From: Dipteris shenzhenensis
Taxonomy: Eukaryota > Polypodiophyta > Polypodiopsida > Gleicheniales
Assembly: GCA_047967505.1 (NCBI GenBank)
Contig: CM106540.1
Strand: one strand, 5' to 3'
DNA length: 64,000 nucleotides
The notes beneath the pieces are model-generated. The model was not told where the DNA came from, made no database searches, and was given only the letters and a program-made list of their open reading frames with translations. Made by a program: the position numbers and the translations under genes. Positions 54,169 to 64,000 of this stretch are shown here, piece by piece (the stretch's first letter is position 1; each line of letters opens with the position of its first letter).

Positions 54169-54599
54169 TTTACCCTTCCTCAAGCCGCTATTGAGAGGGA
54201 TAATGGTTTTGACATGAATGATCCTTCTCTTGTGGGATTTGGCATCTCGTAAAATTTGCTAGATTTGTGCATTGATATTATTTCCTTTGAATACACACTA
54301 CTGATTTTTTCCTTTTTTTCTTTAGTGGGAATTTCCATGTTAGCAGGTACACTTTGAGATTGCAATGTAGATAGGGTAAGGGAGAGAACCATAGTTTTCT
54401 CTACTACCATCTCTAGCTTGGGAAGTGGATAATGTTTCAATAGGAACCAAAGTCTCCTACCATTCTAGAGGAAGTAGAACACCACGATGAAGGAGAGGAA
54501 GGGAAAGAAATAGTCTTGACTAAAGGAAGGGCATACTTTTCTAGAGGTCTTATGCCCTGTTTTTGGCGATCACTGTGGGACAAGATCCTAAGGCAGAGA

Positions 54600-55974
54600 T
54601 CTAGGTCTTATGAGATCCCAAGGCAGAGATCCCTATTGCCATAACTACTATCGATGGACCCCCCTGAGCTGTGGGGCCAATGTCCATATCTGTGCACCCT
54701 ACTGACCCTACTGACCTTGATGAGATGATCGGAGGGGGGGTGGTCATGACTGCGGGGGAGGTAAGTGGTAATGTCATGCCATGGTGGGTGAGACCTGAGG
54801 AGGGCAGAGAACTGACCGGAAGAACATCATTAGGGAAATCAAAATCTGCCTCGAAGGGGATGGATGGAGAGGCAACTCCTGCATGAGCAACGGATGACAA
54901 AGCTCCAGAGGCTTGGCCCAAGAGGGGATGGCTCAGAAACATGTGCTGCAAATGTGGGTGGAGTAAGAGTGGGTGTGGAGACGGGAGAGGAAGAGGGGAC
55001 AGAGACTGATGCAACAGAGGCCGAGGATGCTGGGGCTGCACTAAGAGCCAGTGGAGCTGATCTCAAGTGGGGAACCATAGGGGCGGAATGTGGACGGTGA
55101 GGAGAAGATGAAGTATGTGAAGGTGGAGGAAAAAGTGCAGGTGTTGCAGCCCGCCACTGGTGCAAGAGGTAGGTGAGGTGAGATCCACAAGTACATGTGT
55201 GTGTGCCTCTGCGTGTGTGATTTCGAACAATGGCCCGGAATTTTAAATAGAAGAGGGATGCAAAATCATACTGAGTGATGGTGAAGAGAGAATTCAGAGC
55301 AGGACGGATACCTTTCATGATGTAGTAATGCCCAGGTGCTGAATAGAAGTGAGGTAAGAAGTAGCAAGTGATTATTTACTGCTTCTCTGCTTCCACCTTC
55401 CAAAACCTTTTTGCAATCATATCCTCTCCTATTGGGTTTGCACTGTGAAAGGAATGAAAGGAGATGTGGTGAATCGTCGAAAGGAGGCTGAATAGGGAGA
55501 GCAGGGAGCCCCATGTACTGTGAGACCAAATTGGGTGTGAGAAGCTACCTGGAGCCCATGAACTCAAAAGTGTCGGTGACGGAGTCATAAGATTTGATGA
55601 ATTATGTACACAATTCCACATCCATAGGAGGGAAGATGACCTTGTCGAACTCAGTTAGACAAAGGGTCTGGATCTTTGAAGATGTCAACACCGAGGATAG
55701 TTTGAGGTTTGGATCCAGAAGAGGTTTAAACATAACCCGAATGTGGGAGAGAGGAGGAATGGTTATCGAAGGGCTCTGTATCTCTGTTGGCCCACTCGAC
55801 CCTTCTGAATATGGTCTCCAAGTAGAGGGGGTGTAATCTGAGCCCCCATGGTCAGAAGAAGAGGCACTAGAGCTCTAAGAGTGGGAAAGAACCTCCCACT
55901 GCTGTCTTGATTGCGGTGGCTCTCCATCGAAATGATAGTGATGTCCGGGCCAAGATGGGGATGCAGGGTTGAAT
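54600..55974 (-). other. Decayed Ser/Pro-rich open region downstream of gypsy pol
   Basis: Several overlapping minus-strand frames (55318-54839, 55041-54601, 55529-55266) encode Ser/Pro/His-rich sequence with no domain I recognise. They lie on the same strand as, and 3' of, the gypsy pol at 59.8-64 kb. They could belong to an extra ORF of that element, now broken by shifts. Confidence 0.3.
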
Positions 55975-56185
55975 GCATCACTGATGAAGTAGGCACTCAT
56001 GATGAAGTCGGCCCTGCTGATGAAGTTAGCCATGTTGATGAAGTCAGCCCTGCTGATGAAGTCGGCCTTGTTGATGAAGTCAGCCTTGCTAATGTAGTCG
56101 GCACTACTGATGAAGTCGGCCCTACTGATGAAGTTGGCCCTATAGATGTAGTTGGCCCTGCTGATGAAGTCGGCCCTACTGTAGA
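55975..56185. repeat. 18-bp minisatellite
   Basis: About a dozen units of GATGAAGTCGGCCCTGCT and variants. As 18 is a multiple of three, both strands stay open: plus gives DEVGPA-type six-residue repeats, minus gives TSSAGP-type repeats. Confidence 0.9.
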
Positions 56186-56334
56186 GGCTGTAGGCATGAA
56201 TGAGGTCATGTGCATTGCAGAGGCTGCCTGGGACATCATGGCGGTATAGAAAGGGTTGAAGAGCTTATCTCTGGGCAACCATGGCTTATACTTGGGCTTC
56301 TTCTCGAGCATGAAGAAGCAACAAGATTAGAAGT

Positions 56335-56950
56335 AGAAGCCGATGACGAAGCAGGAAGGTGAGCTAATGACGAAGCAAGAAAGGAATTCAGGAAAGGAAG
56401 GAGAGCTGATGACGAAGCAGGAAGGTGAGTGATGACGAAGCAGGAAGGTGAGCTGATGACGAAGCAAGAAAGGGAAGCAGGAGTGAACCGATGACGAAGC
56501 AAGAAAGGAATTCAAGAAAGGAAGGAGAGCTGATGACGAAGCAGGAAGGTGAGCTGATGACGAGGCAAGAAGGGAATCAAGAAAGGGAAGCAGAAGTGAG
56601 CTGATGATGAAGCACGAAAGGAAGGCAGGGACGGAAGGGGAGCTGATGACGAAGCAGGAAGGTGAGCTGATGACAAGGCAAGAAGGAAAGCAGGAAAGGA
56701 AGGGGAGCCGATGATGAAGCAAGAAGTGAGCTGAGGACAGGAAGGTGAGCTGATGACGAGGCAAGAAAGGAAGGGGAGCTGATGATGAAGCAGGAAGGTG
56801 AGCTGATGACGAGGCAAGAAAGGAAGGCAGGAAAGGAAGAGGAGATAATAACGAAGCAGGAAGGTGAGCTGAAGCAAGAAGGGGACTTGATGACGGAGCA
56901 AGAAGGGGAGATGTTGACGAAGCAGGAAGTGGACTTGACGAGGTGATAAC
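56335..56950. repeat. ~24-bp minisatellite with higher-order pattern
   Basis: Units of GATGACGAAGCAGGAAGGTGAGCT alternate with GAAAGGAAGGCAGGAAAGGAAGGG-type purine-rich segments. Almost the whole plus strand is purine. Minus-strand frames are open by composition. Confidence 0.9.
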
Positions 56951-57169
56951 GAGAGGGGAAGCTGATGCAGGTACAAGGAGACCTTGAATGTAGAAGAACG
57001 GAGATGGAGTGGTGTAGGGGTGGCATGCGCAGTGGAGATGCGCAAGGAGGAGGTGAGCAAAGATGGTGCAGATATTAGAAGGAGCAAGAAATAGAACTGG
57101 AGATAGCCAAGATGGCTACCTAGAACAAGAGTGGAGATGGCATAGGAATTTCATGGAGGGCTGACATAG

Positions 57170-59610
57170 GAGTGAACATAAGTGGACTAGGGGTGAACAG
57201 GGTGACCTAGAGGTGAACATGGGTGAGAAAGAGGTGAACATGGGAAGGTGACATAGGAGTAAGCATAGGTGACCTGCGAGTGAACAAGGGTGACCTAGAG
57301 GTGAACATGTGTGACAGAGAGGTGAACATGGGGAGGTGACCTAGGAGTGAACAAGGGTGACCTAGGACAGAACAGGGGTGACCTAGAGGTGAACATGGGT
57401 GATGACCTAGGAGTGAACAAGGGTGACCTAGGAGTGAACAGGGGTGTCCTAGAGGTGAACATGGGTGACAGAGAGGTGAACATGGGGAGGTGACCTAGGA
57501 GTGAACAGGGGTGACATAGGAGTGAACAAGGGTGACCTAAGAGTGAACATGGGTGACCTAGAGGTGAACATGGGTGACAGAGAGGTGAACATGGGGAGGT
57601 GACATAGAAGTGAATAGGGGTGACCTAGGAGTGAATAGGGGTGACCTAGACATGAACTAGAGGTGAACATAGGTAACAGAGAGGTGAACATGGGGAGGTG
57701 AAATAGGAGTGAACATAGGTGACCTAGGAGTAAACAGGGGTGACCTAGAGGTGAACATGGGTGATAGAGAGGTGAATATGGGGAGGTGACCTAGGAGTGA
57801 ACATGGGTGACCTAGAGGTGAACATGGGTGACAGAGAGGTGAACATGGGGAGGTGACCTAGGAGTGAATAGGGGTGACCTAGGAGTGAACATGGCTGACC
57901 TAGAGGTGAACATGGGGAGGTGACCTAGGAGTGAACAGGGGTGACCTAGGAGTAAACAGGGGTGACCTAGAGGTGAACAGGGGTGACAGAGAGGTGAACT
58001 TGGGGAGGTGACCTAGGAGTGAACAGGGGTGACCTAGGAATAAACAGGGTTGACCTAGAGGTGAACATGGGTGACAGAGAGGTGAACATGGAAAGTTGAC
58101 ATAGGAGTGAACAAGGGTGACCTAGGAGTGAAAAGGGGTGACCTAGAGATGAACTAGAGGTGACATAGAGGTGAACATGGGGAGGTGACATAGGAGTGAA
58201 CATAGGTGACCTAGGAGTGAATAGGGGTGACCTAGAGGTGAACCTGGGTGAGAGAGAGGTGGACATGGGGAGGTGACCTAAGAGTGAACAGGGGTGACCT
58301 AAGAGTGAACAGGGTTGACCTAGAGGTGTGAACATGGGTGACAGAGAGGTGAACATGGGAAGGTGACATAAGAGTGAACATTGGTGACCTAGGAGTGAAC
58401 AGGGGTGACCTAGAGGTGAACATGGGTGACAGAGGTGAACATGGGTAACAGAGAGGTGAACATGGGGAGGTGACATAGGAGTGAACAGTGGTGACCTAGG
58501 TGGGAACAGGGGTGACCTAGAGGTAAATATGGGTGACAGAGATGTGAACATGGGGAGGTGACATAGGAGTGAGGAGGGGTGACCTAGGTGTGAACAGGGG
58601 TGACCTAGAGGTGAACATGGGTGACAGAGAAGTGAACACGGGGAGGCGACATAGGAGTGAGCAGGGGTGACCTAGGAGTGAACAGGGGTGACCTAGATGT
58701 GAACATGGGTGACAGAGAGGTGAACATGGGGAGGTGACATAGGAGTGAACATGGGTGACCTAGGAGTGAACAGGGGTGACCTAGAGGTGAACATGGGTGA
58801 CAGAGAGGTGAACATGGGGAGGTGACCTAGGAGTGAACATGGGTGACAGAGAGGTGAACATGGGGAGGTGACCTAGGAGTGAACAGGGGTGACCTAGAGG
58901 TGAACATGGGCGACAGAGAGGTGAACATGGGGAGGTGACCTAGGAGTAAACAGGGGTGACCTAGGAGTAAACAGGGGTGACCTAGAGGTGAACATGGGTG
59001 ACAAAGCGGTGAACATGGGGAGGTGACCTAGGAGTGAACAGGGGTGACCTAGGAGTGAACAGGGTTGACCTAGATGTGAACATGGGTGACAGAGAGGTGA
59101 ACATGGGGAGGTGACATAGGAGTGAATAGGGGTGACCTAGGAGTGAACAGAAGTGACCTAGAGGTGAACTAGGGTGACAGAGAGTTGAACAGGGGTGACC
59201 TAGGAGTGAACAGGTGTGACCTGGGTGTGAACAGGGGTGACCTAGAGGTGAACATGGGTGACACAGAAGTGAACATCGAGAGGTGACATAGGTGTGAGCA
59301 GGGGTGACCTAGGTGTGAACAGGGGTGACCTAGAGGTGAACATGGGTGACAGAGAAGTGAACATGGGGAGGTGACATAGGAGTGAGTGAGCAGGGGTGAC
59401 CTAGGAGTGAACAGGGGTGACCTAGAGGTGAACAGGGGTGACAGAGAGGTGAACATGGGGAGGTGACATGGGAGTGAAGAGGGGTGACCTAGAGGTGAAC
59501 ATGGGTGACAGAGAGGTGAACATGGGGAGGCCTAGGAGTGAATTGGGGTGACCTAGAGGTGAACTAGAGGTGAACATAGGTGACAGAGAGGTGAACATGG
59601 GGAAACTAAG
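57170..59610. repeat. 2.4-kb minisatellite of 21-22 bp units
   Basis: More than a hundred units of GTGACCTAGGAGTGAACAGGG, GTGACCTAGAGGTGAACATGG and GTGACAGAGAGGTGAACATGG, mixed in a loose higher-order order of four to six units. Minus-strand frames of up to 194 codons (for example 58551-57967) read as repeats of the type SRSPLFTPRSP; they reflect a stop-poor 21-bp consensus rather than a proven protein. The array starts 3' of the gypsy integrase on that strand. Confidence 0.9.
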
Positions 59611-59787
59611 GAGAAGTGCGTGCCAGAGAAGGCAAGGGCTATTTCCATCTTGCCAAAGAAGGAGAAAAGAGCACAATTTAGCAGAGAGTAGAACCTTGAT
59701 AGGGTTAGGAAAAGGAATACATTGTTTTTTTTTTTAATGAATAAAAATTCAAATAATAAGAATGGAAATCCTTATCCAAAGAGAGAG

Positions 59788-61608
59788 TCAATGAGGATGA
59801 TACTTCTTTTCCCGTGAGCCATTTACGGGTGCTGGCAACTTCTTGCCCTCCAAGGTGGCCAAATAAACCCCTCCACTGGGAATAATCCTTGTGATAAAGA
59901 AGGGCCCTGTCCAGCCACTGACAAATTTGGGTTAAGGCTTTAGGAACTTACTGGAATATAACAAGACCAAGTTGCCAACTTGGAATTCCTTCTTCTTGAG
60001 ATTTCTGTCATGCCATGCTTTCTGCCTTCTTTGCCAGACTTCCAAAGCAAGGATTGCTTCACGACGATGTTCATCCAAGGCTTCAAGATCCCATAATCTC
60101 TCAAGTGTGCATGCCTCCAAGTTATCATCCATCTTTGCCATGACCCTAGTGGTCTTCATGTGGAACTCATAGTGCATAACCGCCTCCAGGCCATAAACTA
60201 GCTGGAATGGTGAATATCTAGTGTTAGCCTTGTATGCTGTTTTGTAAGAAAAAAGAGCGGCTGGTAGTAGAATATCCCATTCTGCCAAGGAATGAAGGCA
60301 TAACCAAACCACAATATGAGACATGGTCCGATTGGAGCTCTCGGCCAAAGCATTGGCTCGAGGGTAGTATGAATTAGAGGTCTTGTGAACAATTTGCAGT
60401 TGGGTGATGAGGTCAGTAATAACATCATTGAGAAAGTGGGTACCGCTGTCACTCATCAATTCCACAAGACATCCAAACCTAGAAATGATTTGATCATACA
60501 AGAATGAGGCCACAACTTGAGCAGTGCAGGTCTTCGCGGCCTTCACCTCCACCCATTTAGTGCCATAATCAGTAGCAATCTGAGCATACTTGTTCCCTCT
60601 TTGAGTTGCAGGAGAGATGGGTCCAACAAAATCCAATCCCCATCTATAGAAGGGTGGTACAGGGCTGGATGGCTGAAGGGGAAGGTACTCCCATCGGGTA
60701 GGCTTCGGCCCCCCTCTTTGACATGAGTTGCAACGGCGCACATAAGCATAGCACTCTTGGAATAGCTTTGGCCACCACAACCCAAAGCGCATTATCTTTC
60801 TAGCAGTGGCCTCTGGTGCCATATGACCTCCCCCCATTTCTGAGTGAGCCTCCTGAAGGATGGCTTGTGTTTCATGAGGGAGAGCACACCTCCTTAAAAT
60901 GTGGTCCTTCCCCAACTTATACAGCTGACCCACGATCAGTTTGAAAGGAGCAGCCTGAATAATCTGTCTCCACTTTTGTGCTAGAGTTAACCCTTTGGGG
61001 AACTCACCTGTAGACAACAAGTGTACAATGTTTGCATACCATGGGAGAAAGCAGTCCATAGCAAACAGGCAGTCATCTTTTGGTACTGTGACACCGACAC
61101 GGAAGAGGCCTGCATTTGGAAGGTCATCATCAACTCCTATGGCTGCTTCACCTGAAGAGATCCTTGAAAAGTGGTCTCTTGCTTGATGCAATCGGCTTGC
61201 TCTCACCAGGATGTCAAAGTCAAACTTTTGAAATAGAAGAATCCACCTGCTCAGTCTCCCCCCAAGCGTTGGTTTGTCCAGTAAGTATTTGAGAGCTTGA
61301 TTATCAGTAATGATGACAAACTTATTACCCAAGAGATAGTGCCGATACTTTGTCATGGCATAGACCATGCCCAAACCCTCACGTTCAGTGGTGCTATAGT
61401 TTCTTTCTACTCCATTGAGTTGACATCCCATTGAGGTTGCCGCAAGATGGGTGCCTTTACTAGACCAATCCTTGAGGTTGTCAAACGCCAGTTGTTGAGG
61501 TGCCGACCAGTTGAAGGACTGCTCCTGCCGCCGAAGGAGTTCCATCAACGCCACCACTATGTCGGCATAGAACCCGATGAATCTTCTATAATAACCCACA
61601 TGTCCCAA
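59788..61608 (-). pseudogene. Ty3/gypsy RNase H and integrase (near-intact)
   Basis: The frame 61608-59932 is open for 558 codons. It starts in the RT connection (GHVGYYRRFIGFYADIV). RNase H follows with a deletion after about residue 45; TTEREGLGMVYAMTKYRHYLLG and ITDNQALKYLL are kept. Integrase has its zinc domain (H.LPH..H then CNSCQRGG), catalytic core with FVGPISPAT, MSDSGTHF and NALAESSNRTM (the D, D and E of the DDE triad) and VYGLEA. The frame stops at 59932-59934 in FLKP/stop/PKFVSGWTGPF, while homology to the integrase C-terminal domain continues another 47 codons to about 59788. The stop is TAA, one C-to-T change from CAA. The core looks functional; the element as a whole is not. 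Confidence 0.8.
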
Positions 61609-61619
61609 AAAAAGACAAC

Positions 61620-62436
61620 TTCTCTGGGTGTGCGAGGAATAGGCAAGGTCAATATCACTTCCACCTTTGCTGGGTCCGTGGTCATTCCCTCAGCTGCGAG
61701 ACGATGTGGCCAAGGAGAACCCCTCACAAAGCGAGGAAGAAACATTTGTCCAGATTCAAGCACAACCTAGCTTCTCTGCACTTATCAAAAACCCACCCCA
61801 ACTTACTCATGTGATCAGTTTGAATAGCAGGTTCGAGGTGAGAAGCATTCTTACCATTGAACACAGAGAAGTCATCCAAGAATACCAAGAAACTTTCTGA
61901 TATTCTCTTGGAAGAGTTTGGTGACAAGATGTTGAAATGTGGCCGGTGTTGCATAGACCAAAAGGCATCATCTGGTAAGCATAAGTTCCCCATTGGGTGA
62001 CAAAGGTAGTCTTTAACTGATCTTGCTCTCGCACCCGAACCTAGTTATACCCACTGTATCCATCCATGAAGGAGTAGAGAGCATGACTAGCTACGGTTTC
62101 TAGCACCCTGTCAGTGAAGGGGAGAGGAAACCTATCCCGACGTGTGGCAGTATTTAAACTCCTATAGTCGACACAAACTCGGAGTTTGCCAGTCTCTCTT
62201 TTGGGCACCACTACAATGCCACTAAGCCATTCGGAGTAGTTAACAAGGTAGATCAACCCTGCTTGCTCCATCTTTTGAATATCAGCATGGACAGCCTTGC
62301 CATAGTTAGGATTCATGCGATATGGTCCCCTGATCATCGGGTCTGCTTCCAGATATAGATCGATGTGATGTTCCATGAACTTAGCGGGTACTCCCTTTAA
62401 ATCCTTATATGACCAGGCAAAGACATCGACATACAT
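61620..62436 (-). pseudogene. Ty3/gypsy reverse transcriptase
   Basis: Frame 62436-62044 holds RT motifs (VFAWSYKDLKGVPAKFMEHH, then QAGLIYLVNYSEWLSGIVVV, LRVCVDYRSLNTATRRDRFP, FMDGYSGYN). A TAG at 62041-62043 stands where Gln normally follows GYSGYN; the same frame goes on with VREQDQLKTTFVTQWGTYAY and MMPFGLCNT. Near 61940 a frameshift moves homology to another frame, with FLVFLDDFSVFNGK, where the catalytic DD pair is intact. A further shift leads through EGMTTDPAKVEVILTLPIPR into the RNase H/integrase frame. It belongs to the same minus-strand element as its neighbours. The TAG is one C-to-T change from CAG. Confidence 0.75.
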
Positions 62437-63870
62437 TGAAAAAATTCAGACAATGCAGCAAGGAGATACTCATGTTCCTAGACCCCCAACTGGCTACCTT
62501 AAGATGTCGTGGTTGGTCCTCTGTCCCAATGTTAAGATACCTCCAATCCCTGGCATGGTCAACTTGAGGTATGCTTCTTGATGTGGAGTTGTTCGATTCT
62601 TCTGCTCCCACTGCTGGGTGCGCAAGAGTATCATCCAGAGAAAAATCCCCCCCTACTTCTTCCATCCAAGAGCTCAAATAGGACGGTTGGGTGTCTTCTG
62701 GAAATGGTTGAGATGTAGAGGCAGCACTTGGCCCATTCTCTTTTTTCCTTTTTGTGCTTGCTTGAGCATTCCTATGTATGGTAGTGGACAACCACCTCGT
62801 ATGTAGTTTCAGGAACCTCCTGTGTCATTGGGGGGTCAGCTTCTGACATGTATAAGTCGAGTAGAACAAGGTCCGCGACATCTTCTTTTCCCTGTATGTT
62901 GTGGGCTTGCCTTGCAGGTCTAAAGTTCTAGACTCCAGTGTGAAAATGTGGACGGTTCCTTCAAGTTGTCCAGTCTCTTGACCCCTCCTAGGTTGGTCGG
63001 GATGCACAATGGATTTAATAACCCTTCCAAGAGTCATTTTCGGCACCACTTGCCTTTGAGTGACATCAGTAAGTAGGTGGTCATCCTCTTCTTCTGCAAA
63101 TCCATGAGTGTCTTCTCCAGTACCATCATTGTGCTCAGCCACAGTCCATCATCTATGTGGTCATCCTCTTCTTCCACAGATTCATGAGTGTCCTCTTTAG
63201 TACCATCACTATGCTTAGCCAGCTCATCATCTTCTTGTATAGCATTCTCTTCCTCCTCTGTTGTGACCCCATGGTCTTTTTCTTGATGTGAGGCATCCAT
63301 GTCGTGTGCTTCCATTGCTGCTTCATGGTCTTGTCTTTGAGTCACCCTATTGGCCTCTCCACCACTTGGTCTGGTACTTGTGGTCATCATTCGCTGATAC
63401 ATGTGGGGATTATTAAGAAGACCAAAAGGCATCTGTTCATATATGAGGTCAGCCAAACCATGTGGTGGAGAGGCTTCCTTGCTCACCTCTTGTGCATTCC
63501 GTGAAGTACTAAGATGGGCTTCAGGATCCTCTTCTTGACACAACTCCACCATGTTGATGGCTAAGGATCCCAGGGCCCCCATCTAATCCAAGATGACAAC
63601 TTCTTCCTCATCTGGTCCAGCATGTTCCAACAAGTACGTCAAGCTCACACCATCATCTCGTGTTGCTGTTGCATAGGTTTCATCTTGGAAGGGTGAGTCC
63701 TCCACATAGGCCAGCTCTTCTTTCTGTAGGGGCCAATCCCCAAGTGCCCATCGCTCCTCTTCCACCCTTCTTCTTCTTCAAAGTCCTCTTCCCCAAGTTC
63801 CACAGGTCGGTGATGAGCCCTTCAGTAACCATGTCTATTTCTAGGGATGTGGATCCCAAAGGTAGTCGAA
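62437..63870 (-). pseudogene. Gypsy polyprotein linker between protease and RT
   Basis: Minus-strand frames 63765-63583, 63582-63034, 63142-62825 and 62791-62405 encode acidic, Glu/Asp/His-rich sequence without a domain I can name. In Tat-like gypsy elements a long, poorly conserved linker sits between protease and RT; position and strand fit that. Frames end and restart, and an approximately 95-bp segment (TGGTCATCCTCTTCTTC..) is duplicated at about 63078 and 63160, so the region is decayed. Confidence 0.45.
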
Positions 63871-63879
63871 CTTCATCAC

Positions 63880-64000
63880 TTGGCCCTTACTGAGCATAAC
63901 CATGGTCTACCGAGAAGTAGAGGATAAGTCTGCTCACCCTCCGTCGTATTAAGTACGATAAAATTGGACAGGAATGTAACTCCCCCAATCTTCATGTGAA
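63880..64000 (-). pseudogene. Gypsy retropepsin C-terminal part, cut by window edge
   Basis: From the right edge the minus strand reads HMKIGGVTFLSNFIVLNTTE, then YPLLLGRPWLCSVRA, matching the end of gypsy aspartic proteases (the LLGRPWL box). It ends at a TGA near 63887. The catalytic DTG and gag lie to the right of the window. Same element as the RT and integrase. Confidence 0.65.

Noticed and set aside
55997-57087. Minus-strand Ser/Phe/Leu-rich frames such as 56512-57087
   Set aside because: They read through the purine/pyrimidine minisatellites; repeated units, not a protein family.
57170-59610. Regular repeats resembling a CRISPR array
   Set aside because: Units are contiguous without unique spacers, and the setting is a plant nuclear genome; it is a minisatellite.

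Overview
This window looks like nuclear DNA of a land plant with a large, repeat-filled genome, most likely a fern or another seed-free vascular plant. Evidence: GT-AG introns, a long intron-poor PPR gene whose repeats have the wording typical of the PPR families expanded in ferns, a plant-specific DUF688-type gene, and remnants of many plant LTR retrotransposons (Ty3/gypsy, including chromovirus and Tat/Athila-like types, and Ty1/copia). The assignment to ferns is inference; no marker locus is present. Only two protein genes look intact.

Layout. 1.0-3.3 kb: a broken gene for a Crypton/DUF3504-like tyrosine recombinase, an unusual find in a plant. 4.0-6.6 kb: an 86-bp tandem repeat, a truncated mitochondrial-type tRNA-Gln(UUG) copy, a foldback and a copia scrap. 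8.0-10.7 kb (minus): an intact 918-codon PLS-type PPR gene. 12-16.9 kb: gypsy scraps on both strands, a duplicated 158-bp unit and a 272-bp hAT-type MITE with an 8-bp target duplication, whose empty site survives in the neighbouring duplicate. 16.9-20 kb: two copies of one LTR family, one followed by a tRNA-Asp-type primer binding site; a third copy lies at 34-35 kb. 20.5 kb: a strong 168-bp hairpin. 21.8-22.7 kb: a 240-250 bp tandem array. 23-36.4 kb: copia pol, a long decayed gypsy element, a minus-strand gypsy integrase, a DUF7869-like pseudogene and a minus-strand copia scrap.

39.5-44.5 kb is a GC-rich gene island. It holds a three-exon DUF688-type gene (predicted 887 aa) with a likely leader intron and a TATA-like box. 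44.5-54.5 kb is AT-rich and almost gene-free, with several duplicated blocks.

54.6-64.0 kb is on the minus strand. A relatively well preserved gypsy element enters from the right edge (protease end, RT, RNase H, integrase). It is followed downstream by about 5 kb containing three separate minisatellites (18-bp, 24-bp and 21-22 bp units). This resembles the repeat-rich 3' regions known from Tat/Ogre-type elements.

There is no operon-like organisation. The two intact genes are independent, and the rest is best read as layered transposable-element debris.
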